From the NCBI RefSeq assembly GCF_000308055.1, contig NZ_CAGY01000001.1:1-64000 (forward strand): a stretch of 64,000 nt of DNA. The letters run 5' to 3'. How positions within the stretch are numbered: position 1 is the stretch's first letter; every line of letters begins with the position of its first letter. The translations under genes and the position numbers were made by a program. Positions 1-8,456 of the stretch are shown here, piece by piece. This DNA is from Actinomyces sp. ph3. Its GTDB lineage: Bacteria > Actinomycetota > Actinomycetes > Actinomycetales > Actinomycetaceae. The notes under the pieces are model-generated. The model saw only the letters and a list, made by a program, of their open reading frames with translations. It did not search any database and was not told where the DNA came from.

Positions 1-2019
1 CGCGATCGTCGTGATGGTCAGCGTTCGGATCGTCGCTTTGACCGCAACGAGCGTGGCGATCAGCGCGGAGGACGTAACTTCCGTGACACCCAGCGTTCGA
101 GCGCCCCGCGTTCGCGCGATGAATACACCGCGCCCAATGGTGACGAACCTACGATTCCCGCAGGCGTTTCCGCTGAAGAACTTGATAAAGATGCGCTGCG
201 CGCACTCTCTACGCTTTCTGGAATCAACCGCGATATCGTCGCCCGCCACCTTGTGATGGCAGGTCAGCTGATTGACCTCGATCCTGAGCTTGCTTATAAG
301 CACGCAAAAGCGGCAGCTTCACGTGCGGGACGCGTCGACGTTGTGCGCGAGGCCTCGGCCCTGACTGCTTACGCTGCTGGCCATTACGAGGAAGCGCTGC
401 GCGAGGTTCGCGCTATGCGACGCCTCCGCGGTGATCTTTCCTTGCGCGCCATCGAAGCAGACTGCGAACGCGGATTGGGACGCCCAGAGCGCGCGATCGA
501 AATTATCGACCAGACTGATACCTCCCAGCTCGATCTTGCAGAACAAGTCGAACTTGTGCTTGTTTCCTCTGGTGCACGTGCCGATCTGGGACAAAACGAA
601 GTTGGCCTTGTCATCGTTGACGATGCGATTGCTGCACTCGGTGCAGATGGAGATCCTGAATTCCTTCGCCGTCTTATGTCGGTTAAGGCAGATCGTCTTC
701 GTGAACTTGGACGTGAAGAAGAAGCAGCTCAGGTAGAAGCTGAAATTCCAGAAGTGGAAGAGGACCCGGATATCGTCGATGTCGGCCTCTTTGCAGATGC
801 CGATGTGGATGATCGTCGCTCGCCCCTCAAGGGCTCGAAGGGCGCTCTGTACACGAATTTTGATGCTGCCCTTCTGGACCTGGATGGCACTGCGTACGCG
901 GGTAAGCTTCCAATCGAGCATGCCGCACAGGCAGCCGAAGAGGCTCGTGAAGCTGGTCTGAAGATTGGTTTTGTCACCAATAACGCTTCACGCACCCCCG
1001 CGATGATTGCTGCTCAGCTTGACGAGCTTGGTTTCAAAGCAAAGCCGTCTGACATTATGACCTCTGCGATGGATGTCATCGCAGTGATGAGCGAACACCT
1101 TGAAGAGGGTGCATCGGTCTACGTTGTTGGTGGCGAGGGGCTGCGTCAGGCACTTCGCGAGGCCGGCTATGTCTTGGTTGAGAGCGCAGACGACGAGCCT
1201 GCTGCAGTCGTTCAGGGCTTTGATGCGTCTGTTACGTGGGCCCAGCTTACTGAGGCCGCTTTTGCCTTGGAGCGCGGTGCTCAGTTCTTTGCAACCAACT
1301 TGGATGCAACGCTTCCGCAGGAACGCGGATTCGCACTGGGCAACGGTGCATTAGTACGCGCAGTCAGCTATGCAACTCGCAAGCGTCCGATTGCTGCTGG
1401 AAAGCCGGAACCCGGAATCTACCAGCGTGGCGCTGAACTAATCGAGAGCGAAAACCCAATTGCAGTCGGTGATCGACTTGAAACCGATATCCTTGGCGCG
1501 GTTGCTGCAGGCATTCCTGCGCTCCATGTGCTTACTGGTGTTCACGATGCCCGAGCAGTGATCTGTGCGCCTCGCGGACAGCGCCCAAGCTACCTTGCAT
1601 TGGATATGCGTGGACTACTTGAAGAGCATCCTTCGCCCAAGCACCATGCAGACGGAACATGGACTTGCGGTATCTCTCAGGTTGCACGCCTACGTCGTGA
1701 TGGACACTTGACTCTTGACGACGTTGAGTTGCGAGAGGGAGCCGTCATCAGTATGGATTCCTATCGTGCTCTTGCAGCGGCCGCATGGGATTCACCCTCG
1801 GAGCTTGATATTGTTTGCCCGACTTTGACGGTAGTACCTAATGATGATCCTTCGGGTTACTTCGAAGCTCTTGATGAGCCAGCCGAGGAATCTGAAGAAG
1901 GAGTTACTTCCGAAGAGAATGTCTCACGCGTGGCTGAAACCGTAGAATTCCTCCCCGGTGAAGAGGACCTCCAAGAGCTCCTGGCTCAGACCAGCGATCT
2001 TGACGGAGAGGACGACTGA
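1..2019 (+). CDS. TPR-like / HAD-IIA phosphatase fusion protein (5' end outside window)
   Basis: The reading frame is open from base 1, so the N-terminus lies upstream; 672 residues are visible. About the first 40 visible residues are Arg/Asp/Gly-rich and probably disordered. Visible residues 70-250 are Ala/Glu/Arg-rich helical repeats of TPR character. A HAD-IIA phosphatase domain follows from about residue 285, with motif I DLDGTAY, motif II TNNAS, the GKPEP lysine motif and the acidic motif GDRLETD. The tail is acidic. In mycobacteria the TPR protein and the HAD phosphatase are, as I recall, separate neighbours (Rv1691, Rv1692) upstream of tlyA; here they form one chain. HAD-IIA members dephosphorylate small phosphoesters, but the substrate here is unknown. 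The first internal ATG (253) would cut into the repeat region and is not the start. Confidence 0.85.
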   Translation, partial: RDRRDGQRSDRRFDRNERGDQRGGRNFRDTQRSSAPRSRDEYTAPNGDEPTIPAGVSAEELDKDALRALSTLSGINRDIVARHLVMAGQLIDLDPELAYKHAKAAASRAGRVDVVREASALTAYAAGHYEEALREVRAMRRLRGDLSLRAIEADCERGLGRPERAIEIIDQTDTSQLDLAEQVELVLVSSGARADLGQNEVGLVIVDDAIAALGADGDPEFLRRLMSVKADRLRELGREEEAAQVEAEIPEVEEDPDIVDVGLFADADVDDRRSPLKGSKGALYTNFDAALLDLDGTAYAGKLPIEHAAQAAEEAREAGLKIGFVTNNASRTPAMIAAQLDELGFKAKPSDIMTSAMDVIAVMSEHLEEGASVYVVGGEGLRQALREAGYVLVESADDEPAAVVQGFDASVTWAQLTEAAFALERGAQFFATNLDATLPQERGFALGNGALVRAVSYATRKRPIAAGKPEPGIYQRGAELIESENPIAVGDRLETDILGAVAAGIPALHVLTGVHDARAVICAPRGQRPSYLALDMRGLLEEHPSPKHHADGTWTCGISQVARLRRDGHLTLDDVELREGAVISMDSYRALAAAAWDSPSELDIVCPTLTVVPNDDPSGYFEALDEPAEESEEGVTSEENVSRVAETVEFLPGEEDLQELLAQTSDLDGEDD

Positions 2020-2021
2020 TC

Positions 2022-2159
2022 GTGTCCTTAGAGGCAAGCGAGGCGGGTGGCTCATCATTGCCTGATAACTTTGATGAGCTTCCCGTCGCGCAGCAGATCG
2101 AACTGCTTCAACAGCTCGATCAACGCCTTCGTGGTGAACTAGAAGGACGCCTAAGCTGA
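2022..2159 (+). CDS. small conserved-position protein, 45 aa
   Basis: A GTG-started frame of 45 codons fills the gap between the HAD gene and tlyA exactly. It begins two bases after the HAD stop and its TGA overlaps the tlyA ATG in a TGATG junction. The product starts with a Ser/Gly/Glu-rich segment and ends in a predicted amphipathic helix rich in Gln, Leu, Glu and Arg (around ELLQQLDQRLRGEL). M. tuberculosis has a short hypothetical gene (Rv1693) at the same place in the same operon, which supports a real gene by position. No function is known to me; a short helix of this type could bind a partner such as a neighbouring operon product. Confidence 0.6.
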   Translation: MSLEASEAGGSSLPDNFDELPVAQQIELLQQLDQRLRGELEGRLS

Positions 2160-3010
2160 TGAAATTACGGCGTATCGATTCTGAGCTTGTTCGGCGTAAG
2201 ATGGTCCGTTCGCGTTCTCATGCGCAAGAACTCATTGCCCAGAGGCGGGTTCTTCTTGATGGGCAGGTTGTTGAGAAACCTGCTCGTCAAATGGATCCAG
2301 CTCAGGCATTGGTGATCACTCAGGGCGATGATCCCGATTATGTTTCTCGCGGAGCTTTTAAGCTTGCGGGTGCCTTGGATGCATTGGGTGAACATGCGCC
2401 GATTGTTCAGGGACGTCGATGCATGGATGCAGGAGCATCTACCGGCGGTTTTACTGACGTGCTTCTTCGTCGGGGGGCAGCCAGCGTTGTTGCCGTCGAT
2501 GTGGGTTATGGGCAACTAGCATGGCGTCTTCAGAGTGATCCGCGGGTCGAAGTCATGGATCGAACGAATGTGCGCCTAATGAAGGCCGGAGATATCCTCC
2601 CAGCCCCAGAACTGGTTGTTGGTGACCTCTCCTTCATTTCTTTGACACTCGTTCTTCCGGCCCTTGTGAGTGTTGCCGCGCCCGATGCTGACTTCCTCTT
2701 AATGGTCAAACCACAATTTGAGATTGGAAAAGATCGATTGGGTAGCGGTGGGGTCGTTCGGAACCTTGATCATCACCGCGAAACGATTACTCAGGTGATC
2801 GACTGTGCGCGAGGCCTCGGCTTGCGAATTGCCGCTGTTCAGGCCTCTCCGCTTCCCGGCCCATCCGGGAATGTCGAGTACTTTGTTTCCATGCGTGCAA
2901 ACCATCCTGAAGCCCTTGAGGATTCTCAGATCTCTGAAGCGATTCAAAAGGCCATTAATGAAGGTCCTGCGGGGCGCGGTATTGGCACTCACATGCACAA
3001 GAATGCATAG
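2159..3010 (+). CDS. tlyA: TlyA family rRNA 2'-O-methyltransferase
   Basis: The 283-aa product has an N-terminal S4 RNA-binding domain (residues 5-65) and a C-terminal FtsJ-type Rossmann methyltransferase. The SAM motif DAGASTGGFTD lies near residues 90-100; VGDLSFISL and MVKPQFEIG carry the expected Asp and Lys of the catalytic tetrad. In mycobacteria TlyA 2'-O-methylates cytidines in 16S and 23S rRNA, which conditions sensitivity to capreomycin and viomycin. Length and domain order match the family. The ATG overlaps the stop of the 45-aa gene, so translation is probably coupled. nadK follows after a short gap. Confidence 0.93.
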   Translation: MKLRRIDSELVRRKMVRSRSHAQELIAQRRVLLDGQVVEKPARQMDPAQALVITQGDDPDYVSRGAFKLAGALDALGEHAPIVQGRRCMDAGASTGGFTDVLLRRGAASVVAVDVGYGQLAWRLQSDPRVEVMDRTNVRLMKAGDILPAPELVVGDLSFISLTLVLPALVSVAAPDADFLLMVKPQFEIGKDRLGSGGVVRNLDHHRETITQVIDCARGLGLRIAAVQASPLPGPSGNVEYFVSMRANHPEALEDSQISEAIQKAINEGPAGRGIGTHMHKNA

Positions 3011-3024
3011 GGAGAGGGGTATTC

Positions 3025-3882
3025 ATGAAAAGAATTCTCATGGTTCGGCACGTTCAACGCCCCGCTGCTATTGCCGCAACTGAAGTGGCGGTGCGTGAGC
3101 TCACGCAACTTGGAATTGAAGTTATTGGTGAAGATGAGGCAGACAAACTCACCAATGATCATGGACCTGATCTGGTCCTAGCGATGGGTGGAGATGGCAC
3201 CATCCTTGCGGCTGCTGAATCAGCTCGGCGCTTCAATATTCCCCTGCTCGGGATCAATGCTGGCCACATGGGTTTCCTCGCCGAGGCCTCGCCTGAGTCG
3301 ATTCCTACTCTGATGCATCGCCTTGCGTTGGGGGAGTACCACGAGGAAAAACGCTCAACTTTGGATATTTCCATCAAGCTCCCCGGCGTAAATCTCATCA
3401 CCGATTGGGCGCTCAATGATGCGGTTGTGAAGCACACCGATCCTGCGCACCCGGTACACCTCGTATTGGTTGTCGATGGCCAGGATGTTTCAACGTATGG
3501 TGCAGATGGGATGATCCTCGCGACACCCACGGGATCGACCGCATACTCTTTCTCTGCCGGAGGTCCAGTCGTGTGGCCCGATACGGAAGCTGTTGTGATT
3601 TCTCCGATTGCAGCACACGGGCTTTTCACCCGACCACTTGTCGTCGGTCCCGGCTCCACGATTGAAGTTGTGATTAATGAAGAGCACTGGAGTGCCCCTG
3701 AAGTCTGGTGCGATGGCCTTCGTCGAACGATTGCACCTGCCGGTACCTCAGTAGTCGCACGAGTATCGCAAAACCCAGTGCGCTTGGTTCGAATGGAGCA
3801 CACTCCTTTCGCTGAGCGTCTGGTGACGAAGTTTAACTTGCCTGTCCGTGGATGGAGAAACCCGGAAGGAAGCGCTAAGTGA
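3025..3882 (+). CDS. nadK: NAD kinase
   Basis: The 285-aa protein is an ATP/polyphosphate NAD kinase that makes NADP from NAD in the cytosol. The diagnostic GGDGT motif sits near residue 55 (MGGDGTIL), followed by GINAGHMGFL and the conserved YGADGMILATPTGSTAYSFS segment. The usual NE dyad appears as ND (ALNDAVV). A GGAGAGG Shine-Dalgarno sequence lies upstream of the ATG. The TGA overlaps the recN GTG by four bases. The nadK-recN neighbourhood is conserved in actinobacteria. Confidence 0.95.
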   Translation: MKRILMVRHVQRPAAIAATEVAVRELTQLGIEVIGEDEADKLTNDHGPDLVLAMGGDGTILAAAESARRFNIPLLGINAGHMGFLAEASPESIPTLMHRLALGEYHEEKRSTLDISIKLPGVNLITDWALNDAVVKHTDPAHPVHLVLVVDGQDVSTYGADGMILATPTGSTAYSFSAGGPVVWPDTEAVVISPIAAHGLFTRPLVVGPGSTIEVVINEEHWSAPEVWCDGLRRTIAPAGTSVVARVSQNPVRLVRMEHTPFAERLVTKFNLPVRGWRNPEGSAK

Positions 3883-5564
3883 TCGAGTCTTTGGATATCG
3901 AAAACCTGGGAGTTATCGAAAGCTCTCATGTCGATTTCGGTCCACGTTTTACCGTGTTGACCGGAGAGACAGGTGCGGGTAAGACCATGGTTCTCACCTC
4001 CCTGAACTTGCTCTTAGGGGGACGAGCCGACCCCCAGATCGTTCGTCAGAGCAGCGATGAAAGTGCCTCTGATCGTGGAAGTGTCGACGGGGTTTTTTCG
4101 GTTCCGCGCGCTCTTGCTGAAGAACTGGAAGAGATGGGTGCGCAGCTCGACGATGATCTCCTTTATGTTTCGAGGACGATCCCGAGGAACGGACGATCGC
4201 GTGCTGCCCTTGGAGGGCGCGCGATGCCCGCAGCTGCGCTCTCGAGGATCGTTGGTTCACTAGTCACTATTCATGGACAATCAGATCAGCTTCGTCTTCG
4301 TTCGACGAGCGCTCAACGAGAAGCTCTGGATTCCTACGGTGGAGACGAGCACCAGAAACTGATCAATGAGTACAGTGCGGCATGGAAGAAAGCCGTCGAT
4401 CTTAGTTCGCGTTTGCGTGAGCTGAGGCGTTCATCCAGTGAGCGACAGGAAGAAATTACTGAGCTTTTGAGCGCGCTAGCACTTTTTGATTCTCTCAAAC
4501 CCCAAGAAGGCGAAGAAGAAGAGATCCTTTCGAAGATTCAACGCCTGACCAACACGGAAGATCTCCGCCGTCATGTGGGCGCTGCAGTTGAGTTCCTCGA
4601 TGGTGATGAGGATACCGATGGCATCCTCGATTTGATTGGTCGCGCACTTGATTCGCTTCGAATGGGGGCGCGTGTAGACCATGCACTTGCCTCTATTGGG
4701 CAGCGCTTTAAGCAGTCCTCAATGGAACTGGCCAGTGTCCGTGATGATCTTGCGCACTACCTCTCAACTGTTGAAGCCGATCCCGAGGCTTTGGCTGCGT
4801 TGCACTCCCGACGATCCTCCCTGCGTCAACTGATGGAGGGAAGAGCAAGCGACATTCCCTCACTTCTCGAGTGGGAGAAGAAAGCGCGTTCGCGCCTTGA
4901 TGCTCTCACTGCGCAGCACGACAGTCCAGAGGTTGTCGAAAAGGAACTTGAGAAGGCTCAAGACCAGGTACTTGTGGCTGGTGAAGCGCTGGCCCATTCG
5001 CGCAGGCTTTTGGCGGAAGAGCTCAGTTCAAAGGTGACACACGAACTTCACTCTCTTTCGATGCCTGATGCGTCTTTTAGTGTCGATTGGGAAAAACATA
5101 CCCCGCAGTCTCATGGTCTTGAAGACCCCGTGATGCTCCTCCAACCACACCCGCAAGCACCGCCGAGGCCCCTAGGTGTGGGTGCTTCAGGAGGCGAACT
5201 CTCCCGCGTCATGCTTGCTTTAGAGGTGATTTTGGGGGAGCCCGACAGTGACGTGACCTTCATTTTTGACGAGGTTGACTCTGGAATTGGTGGGAAAACG
5301 GCAGTGGAGGTCGGCGCTCGTCTTGCTCGGCTTGCTGATCATCATCAAGTTATTGTCGTGACTCACCTTGCACAGGTTGCTGCCTATGCTGATCATCATC
5401 TCTACATCGAGAAGTTGGATGGCCGGACCTCGATCCGCGTGCTTGAAGGTGAAGAACGCGCCGCTGAACTTGCGCGCATGATGAGTGGGGATGCGCACTC
5501 TGAGGCGGCGCGCCGACATGCTTATGAGCTCCTTGGCCAGGACATGCCACAATCGAAGGCGTGA
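3879..5564 (+). CDS. recN: DNA repair protein RecN (SMC-like)
   Basis: The 561-aa SMC-family ATPase acts in double-strand break repair. A Walker A motif (GETGAGKT) is near residue 30. A long central segment, residues 150-400, is rich in Glu, Leu and Arg with coiled-coil character. The C-terminal half holds the signature GASGGELSRV and Walker B FIFDEVDSGIGG. The GTG start overlaps the nadK stop; the TGA overlaps the GTG of the next gene. I see no separate SOS box here, so expression is probably driven from the operon promoter upstream of the window. Confidence 0.95.
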   Translation: MIESLDIENLGVIESSHVDFGPRFTVLTGETGAGKTMVLTSLNLLLGGRADPQIVRQSSDESASDRGSVDGVFSVPRALAEELEEMGAQLDDDLLYVSRTIPRNGRSRAALGGRAMPAAALSRIVGSLVTIHGQSDQLRLRSTSAQREALDSYGGDEHQKLINEYSAAWKKAVDLSSRLRELRRSSSERQEEITELLSALALFDSLKPQEGEEEEILSKIQRLTNTEDLRRHVGAAVEFLDGDEDTDGILDLIGRALDSLRMGARVDHALASIGQRFKQSSMELASVRDDLAHYLSTVEADPEALAALHSRRSSLRQLMEGRASDIPSLLEWEKKARSRLDALTAQHDSPEVVEKELEKAQDQVLVAGEALAHSRRLLAEELSSKVTHELHSLSMPDASFSVDWEKHTPQSHGLEDPVMLLQPHPQAPPRPLGVGASGGELSRVMLALEVILGEPDSDVTFIFDEVDSGIGGKTAVEVGARLARLADHHQVIVVTHLAQVAAYADHHLYIEKLDGRTSIRVLEGEERAAELARMMSGDAHSEAARRHAYELLGQDMPQSKA

Positions 5565-6769
5565 CGGAAGAAAAATCAGGATTTTCAGGTAGCGATGCTA
5601 CCTCGATTGAGGGACGCGTATGGATCGCCAGAGACCTGCACCAGAAGGTTCCTCAGCTCGACAACGGTGATTTTTTACTGATTGAGGACAACGATCTCAC
5701 TCAGGCAGATGCGGAGCTTCTTATTGAAAGCGGCGCGCAACTTGTGATTAATGCACAGCTTTCAGTGACCGGTCGTGTTCGAAGCCGCGGACCCCAGGCA
5801 CTTCTTGACGCGGGCATTGTGCTAATTGATGATTGCGGACCAGATGTGTGGGCCCTCAAAGACGGCGATACAGTGAGGATCGTTGGTTCTGAAATTCAAA
5901 GTAAGGGAAAGAGAATCGCGCAAGGGAACCGATATGATTCCCGCTCTCCGCTAGAGGATGAGCTTCCCGATGCTGATCAGACTATCTCCGACCAGCTTCA
6001 GGCTTTTGAAGCGTCCACTGCGGCATTCCTAGAAAATGAAGGCGCTGCGGTTCTTCACGGCGAAGGCTATCCGAAGCTGTCTACAAAGATTGCGGGTCAG
6101 CAGGTTCTTCTGGTTTGTGATTCGCCGCGATCCAGCCAGCAATTGAAAGACCTTCGTCAGTGGATCCGTGACACGCAGCCTATTGTGGTTGCTGTTGAGG
6201 GTGGTGCGCTTCGCGCGCGTCGTGCGCATCTTAAGCCGGCAATCATCGTCGGTGATATGACTGAGGTGCCAGACAGGATCCTGCGCAGCGGTGCCGAAAT
6301 TGTCGTTCCGCGTGCTCACGATGGTGATCAGGGGCGTGATCGTCTCAATCGTATGGGGATCGATTATCACCAGGTCGATCTCACCGCAGCAGCAGTTGAT
6401 GTTGCGATCAGCGTTTTGAGCTTTATGGATCCTGCTGCGATTGTTGTTGCGGGGGATACTCGCGAGCTTGAGGACTATCTAGAGCTCTCGCGTTCGGTTG
6501 TCACTCCCGCGTTCTTGATCCGTTTGCGAGCCGGTGATCTTTTGATTCCGGCGCGTGCTGTCAGCGCTACTTATCGAAGCCGTATCCGCGGTGGCTCGCT
6601 TTTCCTCTTGTCATGTGTCCTTCTAATCTCAATGGGTATTGCGCTCTGGTCAACTCCATGGGGACACGACCTATTTACCGGTGTGTGGGATTGGGTTTCG
6701 CACCTGTGGTCCCCGACGAATTCAGCAACCTCTGAGCTAGCCAACTGGGCTGGCGCACTCACTGCTTAA
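5561..6769 (+). CDS. steA: SteA-like septation factor (thiamin pyrophosphokinase-like fold)
   Basis: The 402-aa protein matches the actinobacterial SteA family. Residues up to about 340 form a soluble region with a thiamin-pyrophosphokinase-like fold, including the VVAVEGGALRARRAHLKPAIIVGDM stretch split around GDMTEV. A single transmembrane helix follows near residues 345-365 (LFLLSCVLLISMG), then a short external tail. In Corynebacterium glutamicum SteA and SteB form a membrane complex that activates the peptidoglycan hydrolase RipA during cell separation. The GTG start overlaps the recN stop and steB follows 12 bases downstream, as in Rv1697-Rv1698. Enzymatic activity is unlikely to be thiamine-related. 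Confidence 0.85.
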   Translation: MTEEKSGFSGSDATSIEGRVWIARDLHQKVPQLDNGDFLLIEDNDLTQADAELLIESGAQLVINAQLSVTGRVRSRGPQALLDAGIVLIDDCGPDVWALKDGDTVRIVGSEIQSKGKRIAQGNRYDSRSPLEDELPDADQTISDQLQAFEASTAAFLENEGAAVLHGEGYPKLSTKIAGQQVLLVCDSPRSSQQLKDLRQWIRDTQPIVVAVEGGALRARRAHLKPAIIVGDMTEVPDRILRSGAEIVVPRAHDGDQGRDRLNRMGIDYHQVDLTAAAVDVAISVLSFMDPAAIVVAGDTRELEDYLELSRSVVTPAFLIRLRAGDLLIPARAVSATYRSRIRGGSLFLLSCVLLISMGIALWSTPWGHDLFTGVWDWVSHLWSPTNSATSELANWAGALTA

Positions 6770-6781
6770 GGAAGATATCTC

Positions 6782-7687
6782 ATGGTGAATTTTCGCTATC
6801 ACATTGTTTCTTTGATCGCGGTGTTTGTTGCGCTGTGCCTAGGCGTTGTCCTCGGTGCGGGACCGCTTCAGTCGCGAATTTCTTCAGGTCTGGCATCAAA
6901 TGCCACCACGGCCTCGTCGAATGAAGCGCTTGCCCAGGCACAGAACAACGGCAAGATTGAAGCACGTGCTGTTTCTGAACTCGCACAGAGCCGACTCAAT
7001 GGTTCTCTGAACGGGGTTTCGGTTGCGCTAGTAACGGTGCCGGGAACAGATTCTGCGGATGTCGACTCAATGCGTCAAACCCTCGGACAGGCTGGCGCGC
7101 AGGTTTCGGGCGAGGCCGAGTTGACGAATACGTGGCTGAGCGCAGATTCTGCGACTTTCCGTAGTACATTGTCGACGCCTCTTGCCTCGCACTTGAGCGG
7201 TTTGCCAGCAGATGCAGGCGCCGAGGCAGTGATTGCGCAGGCGATCGTGTCGTCGTTGACTCAATCCGGATCTGAGCCTGATCTTGTTAAGCAAATCCTC
7301 ACGGGTGGAGACACTCCCGTTATGAAGATTTCGAAAGATCCTCAGGGGGGAGCGCAGGCAATCATCGTCATTGGTCCCAGAGCAAACACGACCTCTACGA
7401 ATGAGACTTCTGCGGCTGCTCCTTTGGCTTCGCAAGCATCTTGGGAAGGCTTGGCGAAGATGATTGGTAATGCGCCGTTCGGTGGCGTTATTTTTGGCGA
7501 TGCTTCAAGTGATCGTTCGACCATTAGTGCCCTACGCAATGCAAACGTTGCGGCAACGACCGTTGATCAGGTTGGAACGACACAGGGAACGATTTCTGCG
7601 GTCTTGGCCCTTAAGGATGCTCACGCGAGTGCCCGTTCCTTCGGTGTCGGTAGCGGCGCGACCTCAATCTTCCCTCCCGCTCAGTGA
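6782..7687 (+). CDS. steB: SteB / MctB-like envelope protein
   Basis: The 301-aa protein begins with a membrane anchor (residues 7-27, IVSLIAVFVALCLGVVLGAG), followed by a Ser/Ala/Thr-rich extracytoplasmic domain. The N-terminal pattern MVNFRYHIVSLIAVF is typical of the family that includes Rv1698, which has been described both as the copper-handling protein MctB and, in corynebacteria, as SteB, the SteA partner. Because steA is directly upstream with 12 bases between, the cell-separation role is the better guess. A copper role is not excluded. No His/Met/Cys cluster for copper is obvious. Confidence 0.8.
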   Translation: MVNFRYHIVSLIAVFVALCLGVVLGAGPLQSRISSGLASNATTASSNEALAQAQNNGKIEARAVSELAQSRLNGSLNGVSVALVTVPGTDSADVDSMRQTLGQAGAQVSGEAELTNTWLSADSATFRSTLSTPLASHLSGLPADAGAEAVIAQAIVSSLTQSGSEPDLVKQILTGGDTPVMKISKDPQGGAQAIIVIGPRANTTSTNETSAAAPLASQASWEGLAKMIGNAPFGGVIFGDASSDRSTISALRNANVAATTVDQVGTTQGTISAVLALKDAHASARSFGVGSGATSIFPPAQ

Positions 7688-7689
7688 GG

Positions 7690-7701
7690 GACAATAGAAC
7701 C
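7690..7701 (+). promoter_or_regulatory. candidate -10 element for a leaderless Nudix mRNA
   Basis: GACAAT at 7690-7695 is followed by exactly six bases (AGAACC) and then the in-frame GTG at 7702. In actinobacteria, a TANNNT-like box placed 6-7 bases before a start codon usually marks transcription beginning at that codon. I found no convincing -35 hexamer. It could let the Nudix gene be made independently of the steAB operon. Confidence 0.4.
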
Positions 7702-8319
7702 GTGAGTGAATTTCAAGATGAGCATGTCCCTGTTCGCGTAGTGTCGTCTCAGACCGTTTTCGAAGGAAAAGTCTTTGATATCCAACGTGATGAGCTAACT
7801 CTTGCGCACTCTGAACAACCCATTGTTCGTGAATACATGGGACATCCTGGTGCAGTGGTAATCGTCGCGCTACGCGGAGACGAGGGCAACGAGGAAATTC
7901 TTCTGGAACGTCAGTATCGTCATCCGGTCCGCGCAAAACTCTGGGAAGTGCCTGCCGGACTCCTTGATATTCCGGGAGAAGACCCACTGATTGGTGCTCA
8001 GAGAGAATTGGCTGAAGAAGCTGATTTGACTGCCAAACACTGGGACGTTCTTCTCGATATTTTCAATTCTCCAGGATGTTCGTCTGAATCAATTCGAATC
8101 TTCCTTGCGCGAGGCCTGGCGCCGACAGGTCAAACTTTTGACCGTGAGGATGAAGAAGCTGATTTTGAATACCAGTGGGTGAGTCTTGATGAGGCGGTGA
8201 CCGCGGCACTTGATGGGCGCCTTCATAATGCGTCAACTGTGTCTGCCGTTCTTGCAACAGATGCGGCACGTCGTCGCGGCTGGCAGCTTCGTAGCCTCTC
8301 ATCTCAATGGCTTCGCTGA
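7702..8319 (+). CDS. Nudix hydrolase, probable ADP-ribose pyrophosphatase
   Basis: The 205-aa protein carries a Nudix box read as GLLDIPGEDPLIGAQRELAEEADL, given here in two parts: GLLDIPGEDP and REXXEE (RELAEE). The upstream ERQYRHPVR and WEVPAGLL motifs are typical of ADP-ribose pyrophosphatases, including Rv1700, which occupies the same position in M. tuberculosis (there with pyrG between). It probably hydrolyses ADP-ribose to AMP and ribose-5-phosphate. A second in-frame GTG at 7684 overlaps the steB stop and would add six residues. I prefer 7702 because of the -10-like box six bases upstream and the better N-terminal match to the family. Confidence 0.85.
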   Translation: MSEFQDEHVPVRVVSSQTVFEGKVFDIQRDELTLAHSEQPIVREYMGHPGAVVIVALRGDEGNEEILLERQYRHPVRAKLWEVPAGLLDIPGEDPLIGAQRELAEEADLTAKHWDVLLDIFNSPGCSSESIRIFLARGLAPTGQTFDREDEEADFEYQWVSLDEAVTAALDGRLHNASTVSAVLATDAARRRGWQLRSLSSQWLR

Positions 8320-8456
8320 CCGAAGGACCTTGGACCTAAGACTTGTGATGCGAGTCGCGCAAATCGGGCGGTATTTCGCAACGAAAATGTTTCATAAAGA
8401 GCGTATGCTTTTCATGAGATTCAAGAGTTGTGAATGTAATTCGCTTGGAGGGCAGC
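8320..8456 (+). promoter_or_regulatory. upstream region of the suf operon
   Basis: This 137-base gap should hold the sufR promoter and, by analogy with mycobacteria, the SufR operator. A -10-like TATGCT lies at 8404-8409, and the AT-rich stretch 8381-8440 contains short imperfect dyads, for example TTCA-N7-TGAA around 8420-8434. A strong GGAGGG lies six to ten bases before the GTG at 8457. I cannot define an operator with certainty. Confidence 0.35.
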
